A program made the position numbers and the translations under genes. A stretch of 64,000 nucleotides of DNA from Clostridia bacterium (GTDB taxonomy: Bacteria > Bacillota > Clostridia > TANB77 > CAG-508): assembly GCA_022793875.1 (NCBI GenBank), contig JAAWDR010000026.1:1-64000 (forward strand). The letters are read 5' to 3'. Below the pieces are notes generated by a model, which did not search any database, was not told the DNA's origin, and saw nothing but the letters and a program-made list of their open reading frames with translations. Shown here in pieces: positions 30,607 through 40,364 of the stretch. Positions within the stretch are counted from its first letter, which is position 1. Every line of letters starts with the position of its first letter.

Positions 30607-32456
30607 ATGGAAAGAGAGTTACAAATGAAAACAAAAGAAATAGAAACAATGCCTATTAATCAGGAGTTATTAGCACTTATAACTCCACAAGGTATTGAAT
30701 TAAAACATAATAAAGTGCAATTAGGAGAGTATCAACACAAATTGCAATATGTAAGTTCTTATCCATCTGCAGTAAATGTTGGTTGGTTATTGAATTTAAA
30801 AGATATACCAAATACTACTGTAAGCCTTGTAATTACACCGATAGAGAACGTACAAGAATATGTTGAGGGAGTGTCAAAAGGTTTAACAACAGATAAAAAT
30901 ATTTTCAATACCACAAGCAATGAAGCATTGAAAACACAAGCTGAATTTAAAATAAAATCTGCTGAAAAAATCATAAAAGATATAACTGTCGATAATATCC
31001 CATACGTTAATGTATCTTTTGTATCTAATACAATAGGAGAAACAGATAATAATTTTAATGAAAATTGTAGAACAGTAAGAAACAAAATAGCAGGAATGGG
31101 ATTAAAAGCTAGAGTACCTGCATTTATTCAAGACAAAGCATTAAGACAAAGTTCTCCTTATGATACATACTATGAAGATATTAGTAAAATATCTAATAAA
31201 ACAATGAGCCTGGAAGCTCTATTCTTAGGATTACCCTTTTCTGGAAGTGGGTTAGTAGATGTCGAAGGTTACTATTTAGGAACTGATGAAGATGGAAGAA
31301 TGATTGCTTTTTCCCCATTTTTTAAGGGAAATGATAGAACAAATTCAAACATTGTTATAGAAGGTTCTAGTGGTTCTGGTAAATCATTTCTTGCAAAAAA
31401 AATAATGCTTAATGAGTGGTTGAATGGAAGTAAAATTTTTGTAATAGATCCTGAATCTGAAATGCGTCCAATGTGTAAGTTATTAGGTGGGAAATGGATT
31501 GATTGTAGTGGTGGAACTGGAAATAATGTGGGTAGAATTAATCCTTTACAAGTAAATCCACTTCCTGAAACAACAACATTTGAAGATGATGAAAATGGAG
31601 AATACACTTCAAGTAAATCAGCCTTAGGATTACACTTAGATTTTCTAAGTACATTTTTTAAATTATATTATCCTGAAATAACATCTTTACAAATGAGTTT
31701 ACTAATGGAGATATTAGAAGAATTATATAAAACTTATGGTATTACTTATGATACAGATATTACAAATATGACTTCAAAAGAATTTCCAATTATGCAAGAC
31801 CTTTATAATTTGCTGATAGAAAAAGTTAAGGCAAATACAGAACATAAGAAAGAAATAGAAGAAATAAGAGCAGTAGTAAGAGAACTTTCAATTGGTCATC
31901 ACGGAGAAATATTTAATGGATATACTTCATTAGATTTAGATAGTAGTTTTGTATGCTTAGACGTTTACAGTTTGCAAGGAGCTTCTGAAAAAGTAAAAAG
32001 ATGTCAATATTTTAATATTTTAAGATATTGCCAGGATCAAGCATTTAGGAATCGTGAAGAAAGATGTTACGTTGTTTGTGATGAAGCCTATTTATTGGTA
32101 GATAGAAAAGTACCACAAACAATTGAATTTTTGAGAAATTTTTGTAAGCGTGCAAGAAAATACGAATGTGGACTTATGGTTATTACTCAAAGTTTAGTAG
32201 ACTTTTTAGCACCAGAAGTTCGTATGTATGGACAAGCTTTCCTAGATAATTCTACATACAAATTCTTTTTCGGAATTGATGGAAAAGATTTAGAAGAAGT
32301 TGTGAATTTATATAACTTAAATCAAGAAGAAAAGGCTATATTAAGCCAAAAAGATAAACGGACGTGGATTGTTTTTCATAGGTTCACGGACATACTTTAA
32401 TAAATGTAAAAGCATTAGAATGGGAAAAGGAATATTTAATTGGTGGTGGAAGATAA
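30607..32456 (+). pseudogene. VirB4/TrsE-type ATPase, 3' end frameshifted
   Basis: GSSGSGKSFLAKKIM Walker A, YVVCDEAYLLVD Walker B; ORF ends at 32400 as KRTWIVFHRFTDIL, but removing C32359 and C32387 gives KGRGLFFIGSGHTLINVKALEWEKEYLIGGGR ending at 32456, abutting the next ATG at 32457. Confidence 0.85.
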
Positions 32457-33164
32457 ATGTCAGATAACAAGGCAAAAGATTTAACAGAAACAGTATTTAG
32501 TTTTTTATCAATAAAAGTAAAACTAATAATAATTGGTATTTGTATAGGTGTATTAATTATATTTATTGGAATATTTGGATTAATAGGAGTATTTAGTTCC
32601 TCAAATGCTAATTCTGATGATGAGAGTTCAAGTAGCTCTGTTTCATCAGGAAGTTCAACAGAAGTGGTACGAGATACATATAAGTATATAGGAGCAAAAT
32701 TCAATATGCCATTTGAAGCGTGGAATAGTACAAAAGATGTAATAACATCAAAATTCTCTCCTAGCAGAACAATAACTGTAAATGGAGTAACACAAACAAA
32801 AGCTCACACAGGAATAGATCTTGTATGTATATCAAAAGCAAGTCCAAAAATATGTGCTTCTCTTCCAGGAAAAGTGGTAGTTGCAAATCCAGGTTCGACA
32901 GGATATGGAAATTATGTAGTGCTACAACATACAGCAGATGATGGTTCTATCTTTTATACTCTATACGGACATATGATACAAGGCTCAATTCAAGTTGCAG
33001 TAGGAGATGAAGTTGAGCAAGGTAGAGTATTAGGAACAATGGGGAGTACAGGCAACAGTACAGGAAACCATCTTCATTTTGAAGTTAGATTAGGAACTAA
33101 TTCAAGTAGTAGTGCTGTTAATCCGTTTCCATATCTATTTGGGAGTTCACAAAATAAAGGATAA
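32457..33164 (+). CDS. M23-family peptidoglycan endopeptidase (membrane anchored)
   Basis: THTGIDL...GYGNYVVLQHTADDGSIFYTLYGHM...GNHLHFEVRLG. Confidence 0.88.
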   Translation: MSDNKAKDLTETVFSFLSIKVKLIIIGICIGVLIIFIGIFGLIGVFSSSNANSDDESSSSSVSSGSSTEVVRDTYKYIGAKFNMPFEAWNSTKDVITSKFSPSRTITVNGVTQTKAHTGIDLVCISKASPKICASLPGKVVVANPGSTGYGNYVVLQHTADDGSIFYTLYGHMIQGSIQVAVGDEVEQGRVLGTMGSTGNSTGNHLHFEVRLGTNSSSSAVNPFPYLFGSSQNKG

Positions 33165-33174
33165 GGAGTAAGAA

Positions 33175-33525
33175 ATGAAAGAAAAACAAGAATTAAAAAA
33201 ACAATTAATAATATTAAGTATAGTTTTACTATTTGTAATTGGAATAGCAATTATTCTAAATATGAAAGATAGAAATACAGAAAGTTATACTAAAATAAAA
33301 GATTCAACATCATCACAACAAGAAAATGTTCAAAATACAAGTGTAGATGATTTTATGGATAGATTAAAAGGTTTAGTAGAGGAAAACGATAATACTATAA
33401 CTAATAAAACAGACGATCAAAGCACAATACACTATGAAAATACAGATATAATTCAATTAGATACAGGAGAAATTGTTTTGTATAGTGAAGAGGAACAAGA
33501 TAATCAAGACTTTCAAGAAGAATAA
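33175..33525 (+). CDS. Single-TM accessory protein
   Basis: N-terminal TM, acidic C-terminus. Confidence 0.55.
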   Translation: MKEKQELKKQLIILSIVLLFVIGIAIILNMKDRNTESYTKIKDSTSSQQENVQNTSVDDFMDRLKGLVEENDNTITNKTDDQSTIHYENTDIIQLDTGEIVLYSEEEQDNQDFQEE

Positions 33526-33542
33526 TAAAAGGAGCTGTAACA

Positions 33543-34727
33543 ATGGAGAATGATAGATTATATAAGAAATATATTTATATTTCAAAAGAGCCAAGAGCAA
33601 TTATAGAAGAATATTGCAAAGAACATAGAATTAACTTAGTAATGAGATTCATAAATGAATATAACTTAAAAAAGTTCTTAGAAACGGAACTTAGAAATTT
33701 GAATGGAGTTGATTATTTAATTATAGATTTACAAGCAATAACAACTTCTACATCAGAAGATGAAATTACAAGCTCAATAGAATTGATAAGAAGAATGTAT
33801 AATGTTAGAATTATCATTTTAGCTGAAGGCTATAAAGAAGGAAATGTTTTATTAGGAAGATTATTCAATTTAGGGATTTATAATATTATTACAGCTAAAA
33901 ATGATGTAATATTTGCAGATGAAATTGAAAAAGCTTTTTCGATTGAAGGAATGACTTTTGGTAATGCAATGAAATATAAAATTAATGACAATATGTTAGT
34001 AATAAATAAAACAACAAAAGTAGTTAAAGAAAATATAAAAAGAGTAAAACAAACTATTACAATTGGAATAGCAGGAACAGAACGTCATATTGGAGCTACA
34101 ACAGTTGCAATAAATATAGTCAAATATTTATCAGAATTAACTAATGTTACAGCTTGTTATATAGAAAATAATCAGCATAATTCTATATATAGCTTAGTTG
34201 AAGATGAATCAATTCCTACCATTTATAATGAGGTATTAAGAAAGATTACATATAAAGGAATAGACTTATATCAAAGACCAGAAAATTTGGCAGATATATT
34301 AAAATTTGAATATGAATTTTATGTGTTTGATTTTGGCAATTTTGATGAAATGAGTAAAGAGGAAATATCTTCATTTTTAACGAGAGATTTAAAAATAATT
34401 GTTTCAGGAAATAAGGCGTGGGAAATAAACAAACTAATTGAAACATTTATGATTATAGGCGAAGATATTAATTCGTATTTAATGTTTAATTTTGTTAGAA
34501 ATGAAGATAAAGAAAACTTTAAAGAAAGCTTAGGAAAGTTTTGGAAAGAAAGAGCTTCATTTAGTGAATTTGTTCCAGAACCATTTATTATAGGTAATAA
34601 AAGTTTTTATGAAAAAGTATTAAAAGATTATTTATTAAATACCACTATTGAAGAAATAAAAGATAAAAAAGGCTTGTTAAATATATTTAAAAAGAAAAGA
34701 GATAAAGAAGATGTTAAGAAAAAATAA
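33543..34727 (+). CDS. MinD/CpaE-like ATPase with receiver-like N-terminus and deviant Walker A
   Basis: TIGIAGTERHIGATTVAINIVKYLSE; EFYVFDFGNF. Confidence 0.65.
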   Translation: MENDRLYKKYIYISKEPRAIIEEYCKEHRINLVMRFINEYNLKKFLETELRNLNGVDYLIIDLQAITTSTSEDEITSSIELIRRMYNVRIIILAEGYKEGNVLLGRLFNLGIYNIITAKNDVIFADEIEKAFSIEGMTFGNAMKYKINDNMLVINKTTKVVKENIKRVKQTITIGIAGTERHIGATTVAINIVKYLSELTNVTACYIENNQHNSIYSLVEDESIPTIYNEVLRKITYKGIDLYQRPENLADILKFEYEFYVFDFGNFDEMSKEEISSFLTRDLKIIVSGNKAWEINKLIETFMIIGEDINSYLMFNFVRNEDKENFKESLGKFWKERASFSEFVPEPFIIGNKSFYEKVLKDYLLNTTIEEIKDKKGLLNIFKKKRDKEDVKKK

Positions 34728-35022
34728 ACCAAAATCCATATATGATAAAGCAGTAGAAAAGAAAAATGAAAATATAGAAAAAGAGAGATTATATAAGAAT
34801 CTCAATTTAGATAAAGATAAAAATACTATTGTTTTTGAAAAGAAAACAAGTACAGGAATAAAAGTATTAAATTTTATTGCAGATTCAGTAGGAAAGATTA
34901 TTGAATTATTAATACTTTTAATAGTTTTAGCATTATTAACAATTGGAGCAACTGTTTTAATTAATCCAGAACTAAGGAATAATCTATTGGAAATACTAAA
35001 CAATATTAATTTCTTGACATAA
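34711..35022 (+). CDS. Small membrane protein
   Basis: C-terminal TM; overlaps upstream gene. Confidence 0.6.
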   Translation: MLRKNKPKSIYDKAVEKKNENIEKERLYKNLNLDKDKNTIVFEKKTSTGIKVLNFIADSVGKIIELLILLIVLALLTIGATVLINPELRNNLLEILNNINFLT

Positions 35023-35092
35023 CTTTTTGCAAAAAGTTTGCAAAATCCTGCAGTATACTTTAATGATTCAGGGTGTTAAAATATAGATACAA
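35019..35092 (+). promoter_or_regulatory. Shared ICE promoter module, copy 2
   Basis: TTTTTGCAAAAAGTTTGCAAAATCCTGCAGTATAC-N18-TAAAAT (-10 35077-35082, TGT extended -10). Confidence 0.7.
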
Positions 35093-35104
35093 ACTAAGAA
35101 ATAG

Positions 35105-35235
35105 ATATACTTTTTAGATAAGTATGTAGAGTAGAGCTATATTTTAAAAATGAAATATTATTCTTGCTCCTTTCAATAATATTTGGTAATCCCCTTTTAT
35201 ATTTCTTGATCTGCATACTTATCTAAGGAGTATAT
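35105..35235 (+). promoter_or_regulatory. Long leader inverted repeat (structured 5' UTR)
   Basis: ATATAC + TTAGATAAGTATGTAGA (35114-35130) pairs with TCTGCATACTTATCTAA (35210-35226) + GTATAT; inner AATATTATT/AATAATATT hairpin. Confidence 0.6.
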
Positions 35236-35253
35236 AAAAATAAGGAGGGGAAT

Positions 35254-35673
35254 ATGAAGAGAAAGATTATATTGATAAGTATTATATTACTAGCAATAAT
35301 TGGAATTATCGTAGGAATTATAATATGTATTAACCAGGATAAAACTGATTATGATAGAATTTATCTTAATTCATTAGAATTTGATGGAAGACTTGCAGAA
35401 TATACATTTAATCCAAAATTAGATGATAAGGGAACATATAAAATCAAATTTAAAGTAAAGGATAACTTAAAAGATAATGTTCACATAAGTTTATATAAAC
35501 TTGAAAATGGAAAAGAATTAAATATAAAACTTGATGATAAATTGGAATCCGAAGAAATTGAAAAATTAAATGAATTGAATTTAAAGCTAGTGATATATAA
35601 AGAAAAATCTTATAATATGCTAGATAAAGACTATATTGATATAGGCTATTTATCTATAAATAATGCTAACTAA
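35254..35673 (+). CDS. Small exported/membrane-anchored protein
   Basis: N-terminal signal/TM; AAGGAGGGG RBS. Confidence 0.6.
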   Translation: MKRKIILISIILLAIIGIIVGIIICINQDKTDYDRIYLNSLEFDGRLAEYTFNPKLDDKGTYKIKFKVKDNLKDNVHISLYKLENGKELNIKLDDKLESEEIEKLNELNLKLVIYKEKSYNMLDKDYIDIGYLSINNAN

Positions 35674-35727
35674 AGATAAAATATATATAAGATACAAAAG
35701 ATAAAATTAATAAAATACAAAAGATGA

Positions 35728-35765
35728 AAAAGTCAGGAATTTAGGTTCTTGGCTTTAATTTTTGT
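35728..35765 (+). terminator. Intrinsic terminator
   Basis: AAAGTCAGGAA-tttagg-TTCTTGGCTTT-aattttt. Confidence 0.6.
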
Positions 35766-35847
35766 ATTTTATATATACTTTTCATTATAGGAGTGATATA
35801 ATTACTAATAGTAAGAGAAATAGTAATTTTGAGAAAGGAATTTATAT

Positions 35848-36048
35848 ATGTGTAAATGTTGTGAAGAAATAGAAAATTGGAAAGAAATTAATCAAAATAA
35901 TGAAAATATAACAAGCAAAATATTCGCCGAATTGTCTATTCGTAGTTGGAGAAAAGGAGAGAAAAAAGTTAGAGGAAATGAATTTAGTAATGTAACTACT
36001 AACCAATACGAATTAAGGTATTGTCCTTTATGTGGAAAAAAACAATAA
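35848..36048 (+). CDS. Small CxxC zinc-ribbon-like protein
   Basis: MCKCCEEIENW...YCPLCGKKQ. Confidence 0.5.
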   Translation: MCKCCEEIENWKEINQNNENITSKIFAELSIRSWRKGEKKVRGNEFSNVTTNQYELRYCPLCGKKQ

Positions 36049-36117
36049 GAATAGTAAATGCTTTTTATAATTTAATTAGAACTAAAATAAAATTAGTAAT
36101 TTATCGAGGAGATAGAA

Positions 36118-36771
36118 ATGAGAATTTTTAGTGCATTAATTTTAGGATTGATAAGAAACATATTTCCATTAATATTAGCATTATTTGCTGTAATAAGGGT
36201 ATCGAAAATACAATCAATCAGTAGAAAAAATAAAATTATATTAAGTATTATTATCTTATTTTGTATATTTATAATAAGTAATTTGATTTGGCGTTATCAA
36301 GGGGATTTTGAAACAATTCTTATGCTATATGCGATTTTTATATTATTGGTATACATAGGACCAGTGGTTCTGTTAGTATTTGCTATAAAATGGATAATAA
36401 AAACAACTTCTATAAGTAAAAAATTTAAAATAATACTGCTTGTTATTATTTCAATTTGTGTTTGTATTATTCTAAGTAATTATAGAAATGAAACGATTGA
36501 TGAAAAATATATAAAACTAAATGAAATTGTTAATAATGAAAGTCTTATTGGATTATCAGAAGATGAAGTGGTTGAATTATTAGGAAAACCAGGTTACATA
36601 GATACTGATCCTAGACAAGGATTTACTTTTTATGAATATGGTGCAGGAACAATATATGAAGAATGGTTTTGGGGAAAATGTTATAAAACAAAATATTATC
36701 GATTAACTATTTTATTTGATAAAAATGGTATTGCAAAAATTGCTTCTATAAAAGACATTACAGATTTATAG
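36118..36771 (+). CDS. Membrane protein with SmpA/BamE-like C-terminal domain
   Basis: LIGLSEDEVVELLGKPGYID...RLTILFDKNGIA. Confidence 0.5.
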   Translation: MRIFSALILGLIRNIFPLILALFAVIRVSKIQSISRKNKIILSIIILFCIFIISNLIWRYQGDFETILMLYAIFILLVYIGPVVLLVFAIKWIIKTTSISKKFKIILLVIISICVCIILSNYRNETIDEKYIKLNEIVNNESLIGLSEDEVVELLGKPGYIDTDPRQGFTFYEYGAGTIYEEWFWGKCYKTKYYRLTILFDKNGIAKIASIKDITDL

Positions 36772-36834
36772 AAGATTGTACTGATTAAAAGAGATCAGAG
36801 AAAAATTACAAATTGTCGAGTAGGAGAAAATGAT

Positions 36835-37305
36835 TTGAAAACCTTAATAATTTATGCTAGTAAAACAGGAACAACAGAAAAATGTGCTAAAGAAATAAAT
36901 AGGCAGTTAAAAGATTCTAAAATAGTAAATATATTAAATCAAAATGAAGATATAAATGAATATGATTTAATTATTATTGGTACGCCAATTAGAATGGGAA
37001 TGATAGACAAAAAAATAAGAAAGTTTTTGATTAGTAATATTGAAAATTTAAAATCAAAAAAGGTAGCATATTTTATTTGTTGTGGTTTTAATGAAAATTG
37101 GAAAAGTTATTATGAACAAAATATTCCAAAAGATTTATTAGATACTGCTATTATTTATGATACTTTTGGAGGAGAAATGGATATACAAAAACAAAAAGGA
37201 TTCGATAAATTTATTACAAAGATGGTAAGCAAAAACATAGAAAAAGATAAAGAAATAAAAATCTTAAATGAAAATATTGATAAATTTATAAAAGCATTAA
37301 GTTAG
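36835..37305 (+). CDS. Flavodoxin-domain protein
   Basis: TLIIYASKTGTTEKCAKEI, DLIIIGTPIRMGMI; TTG start. Confidence 0.8.
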   Translation: MKTLIIYASKTGTTEKCAKEINRQLKDSKIVNILNQNEDINEYDLIIIGTPIRMGMIDKKIRKFLISNIENLKSKKVAYFICCGFNENWKSYYEQNIPKDLLDTAIIYDTFGGEMDIQKQKGFDKFITKMVSKNIEKDKEIKILNENIDKFIKALS

Positions 37306-37340
37306 TGAAAAATTACAATAAGTAGAGAGGGGTGATTTTT

Positions 37341-37940
37341 ATGCCTAAAATACATTGGATAGGAATTATAGAAGAAAATAAAATAAGAGAGTATCAAAGA
37401 GGCAGTTTAGATTCTAAAGCAATAAAAATTAAAATGCCTAAAAATATGAATGAACTTATGATTAAAGGGTTACCATTTTTGATTCCTGCATTTATTATTA
37501 TGTTTGTATCTATGAATATAAAAACTGTTATAAATCAACAAAATATAGTTAATAGACCATTTATATTAGTTGGTGCGATTATAGGCTTTATTCTTTTATT
37601 AGTACACGAATACTTACATTCAATAGTATATCCAAAAGAAGCTAACTCTTATATTGGAATTGCAAAACCTATTACATTTGTATCTTTAACATCATATCCA
37701 TTATCAAAGAGAAGATTTATTGTTATGAGTTTGTTACCATATATATTAGGAATAATTCCTCTTATATTATTTTGGTTATGCCCTGCAAGTTTAACAGAAT
37801 TAAATGGTATATTTTTTGGAATGGCTTGTATGGGAATGGCTAGTCCTTATCCAGATTCATATACAGTCTACCAAATAATAAAACAAGTTCCTGAAAATAA
37901 GAAAATACAAAATTACGAAGATGATATTTACTATATTTAG
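37341..37940 (+). CDS. DUF3267-type membrane metalloprotease-like protein
   Basis: LLVHEYLHSIVYP (HExxH-like) and TM segments. Confidence 0.65.
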   Translation: MPKIHWIGIIEENKIREYQRGSLDSKAIKIKMPKNMNELMIKGLPFLIPAFIIMFVSMNIKTVINQQNIVNRPFILVGAIIGFILLLVHEYLHSIVYPKEANSYIGIAKPITFVSLTSYPLSKRRFIVMSLLPYILGIIPLILFWLCPASLTELNGIFFGMACMGMASPYPDSYTVYQIIKQVPENKKIQNYEDDIYYI

Positions 37941-37998
37941 TAACAAAAAATTACAATTTGTGATTTTGTTACTTATATTTAATAAAATTATAAAAAAT

Positions 37999-38026
37999 TG
38001 AAACTTTTTTGAAAGTTACTTGTCTG
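37999..38026 (+). promoter_or_regulatory. ECF-type promoter (probable autoregulation)
   Basis: TGAAAC-N16-TGTCTG 23 nt upstream of the ECF sigma gene. Confidence 0.5.
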
Positions 38027-38048
38027 TTATAGTGAAAGCAGGTAAAAA

Positions 38049-39545
38049 ATGGAGAAAGATGTAGATAAAAAATTATATAATGATTATTTAGATGGACAAA
38101 AAGAAGCTTTTGAGTTCTTATATAACAAATATAAAAAAAGAATTGAATATTTTATTTTTAATATTGTAAAAGATTATCAAAAAGCAGAAGATCTTACACA
38201 AGAAACTTTTATATATGTTATGCAAAACAAAATGAAAGAAAATGTTTCTTTTAAATATTATATTTATATGGTAGCAAAAAGTAGAGCAATAAATCATATA
38301 AAAATAGAAAAGAGAAGAACGGAAATAACAGAAGAATATTTATATAATTTTACTGAAAATATTGAAAAAGATGTATTAGAAGTTATAACTAAAGAAGAAA
38401 CAAAAAAAGAAGTTATTGAAGCAATAGAATTGTTAGATGAGAAATACAAAAATGCAATATATTTAGTAAAAATTGAAGAATTATCTTATGAAGAAACTTC
38501 CAAAATACTAGGTCAAACTCTCCAAAACACAAAAAACTTAATTCATAGAGGTAAAAAAGAATTAAGAAGAATCCTGCTAAAGAAAGGATTTGATGATATG
38601 AATAAAATACTAAAAGTAGTTATTGTCATTCTTTGTATAACAGTAAGTTTAACAGGAATAACATTTGCAGGAGTTACAATTTATAATACATTTATAAAAA
38701 AACAAGATAAAATAGAAACAAGAGGATTATTTGATGATGGTAGAGGATATACAGATTATGAAACAGACTTAATGGCTAATGATATGACTTGGCAAGATGA
38801 TGTAAGATTATATTATAGAACAATAACAAATTCTAATGATTACGAAAAATACAAATCAAGAATATCAACATTTCCAGAGATTTCTGAAATTAATTTTAAT
38901 GAAAATTTCATTGTAATTATTGCAAATGAAAATTATAGAGATTTTGATGAAATTGATATGGAAATTTCAAATGTTTATGCTGATGAAACTACAACTAATA
39001 TCATAATGAAACAAAAAGAAAGTCCAAATATGAACGATACAACAAATGTATGGTATGCTATTGTTGATAATTCACAATTAAAAGATAATGTAAAGATAAC
39101 AATAGAACACAAAGAGTTTAGGAATGAGAATGTTATAGAAATCTCAAAATTACCTTTGGATTATTCTGTTAATACAGCAATAGAAGATGGTTGCTTTACA
39201 TTGAAAAATAATAAAGTAGTATCTTCTAATGAAAATCAACTAGATGAGTTCATAGAAAAAACACAAAAAGGAGAAAATAGTTTTATAAGGGTATATAGTA
39301 ACTATGAAGGAGAAATTACTATAATAGATGTAAATTTTGAAAATGGAATATATTATACTGATACAATAGTTCTAGGTACTGAAAGAAAATATCATAATAC
39401 ATATAAAAATTTAAAAAGAGAAGAAATTAGAAATGGTAATTATAAAGATATTGAATATGTATTTTATGAGGGTAGAAATCCTAATGGAGGATCTCCTTTG
39501 GTAATTATTCAAAATTGGTTAGAAGATTATAGAAAAAAATCATAA
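38049..39545 (+). CDS. ECF sigma factor fused to TM segment and extracytoplasmic domain
   Basis: AEDLTQETFIYVMQ (region 2), YEETSKILGQTLQNTKNLIHRGKKELRRIL (region 4), then TM ILKVVIVILCITVSLTGITFAGV and ~300-aa domain. Confidence 0.8.
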   Translation: MEKDVDKKLYNDYLDGQKEAFEFLYNKYKKRIEYFIFNIVKDYQKAEDLTQETFIYVMQNKMKENVSFKYYIYMVAKSRAINHIKIEKRRTEITEEYLYNFTENIEKDVLEVITKEETKKEVIEAIELLDEKYKNAIYLVKIEELSYEETSKILGQTLQNTKNLIHRGKKELRRILLKKGFDDMNKILKVVIVILCITVSLTGITFAGVTIYNTFIKKQDKIETRGLFDDGRGYTDYETDLMANDMTWQDDVRLYYRTITNSNDYEKYKSRISTFPEISEINFNENFIVIIANENYRDFDEIDMEISNVYADETTTNIIMKQKESPNMNDTTNVWYAIVDNSQLKDNVKITIEHKEFRNENVIEISKLPLDYSVNTAIEDGCFTLKNNKVVSSNENQLDEFIEKTQKGENSFIRVYSNYEGEITIIDVNFENGIYYTDTIVLGTERKYHNTYKNLKREEIRNGNYKDIEYVFYEGRNPNGGSPLVIIQNWLEDYRKKS

Positions 39546-39572
39546 ATTATGTTTTGTAAGGGAGATAAAACA

Positions 39573-40196
39573 GTGAATAAAGAAAAAGGGTTAAAAATAA
39601 TTGTTGTTTTAGCAATAATAATCGATTTAATAACTTTTGGAAGTTTAATATATAGCAATAATAGATTAAAGCAAGAAATAGCATATTTGAAATATGATTA
39701 TAAAGAATTACAAGATGGTGTATTACAGCAAAAAGAAAATATATCTAATATTAAATCGAATGTTGATGAAATAGTTGAATTTGTTAATAAAGAAAAAGAA
39801 CAGAAAAAAATTGAAAGTGATCCATACTATAAAGCTGTTAATGATTTAGATAGTACAATATTTTTAACAGATTTTGAAAATTATATACCAAATAATAATG
39901 ATGTAAAAATAACAGAGAAAAAAGCAAAAGAAATTGCTCAAAAAGGATTTGAAGAATCCAAAAGTAGAATTGCTAGAGAAGGAACCGACGATATTGATTC
40001 AGAAACAATAAAAATAGAAGAAATTGTTGCAAATAATTATTTTACTAGATATTATTATCAAGGAAATGAATTTTATGATAATATAAAAAGAAAATGTTAT
40101 GCTATTCAAAGAGAAAATGATATGGGATGTGGAGTTACGATTTATGTTGATGTAACAACAGGATTGATAATTGCAGGTAGAGCATTTGGAGATTAA
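39573..40196 (+). CDS. Membrane-anchored hypothetical protein
   Basis: N-terminal TM and coiled coil; PepSY-like C-terminus not certain. Confidence 0.55.
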   Translation: MNKEKGLKIIVVLAIIIDLITFGSLIYSNNRLKQEIAYLKYDYKELQDGVLQQKENISNIKSNVDEIVEFVNKEKEQKKIESDPYYKAVNDLDSTIFLTDFENYIPNNNDVKITEKKAKEIAQKGFEESKSRIAREGTDDIDSETIKIEEIVANNYFTRYYYQGNEFYDNIKRKCYAIQRENDMGCGVTIYVDVTTGLIIAGRAFGD

Positions 40197-40256
40197 TAAT
40201 AAATTACAATTTTGAAGTTAGATATAAAATAGCATTAAATTAATTTTAAATATATG

Positions 40257-40288
40257 AAAGCCGATTTTGATTTTGGCTTTTATTTTTT
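40257..40288 (+). terminator. Intrinsic terminator
   Basis: AAAGCC-gattttgatttt-GGCTTTTATTTTTT. Confidence 0.65.
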
Positions 40289-40364
40289 GCCAAAAATAGA
40301 CAAATTTATTGAGGAAAAAAACGATTTGTGATACAATAACTACTGGAAGGAGTACAATAGGAAA

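Noticed and set aside
29954-32456. Single virB4 gene broken between 30565 and 30607
   Set aside because: Separate TrsD-like and TrsE-like proteins are a known arrangement in Gram-positive conjugation systems; no lesion evident there.
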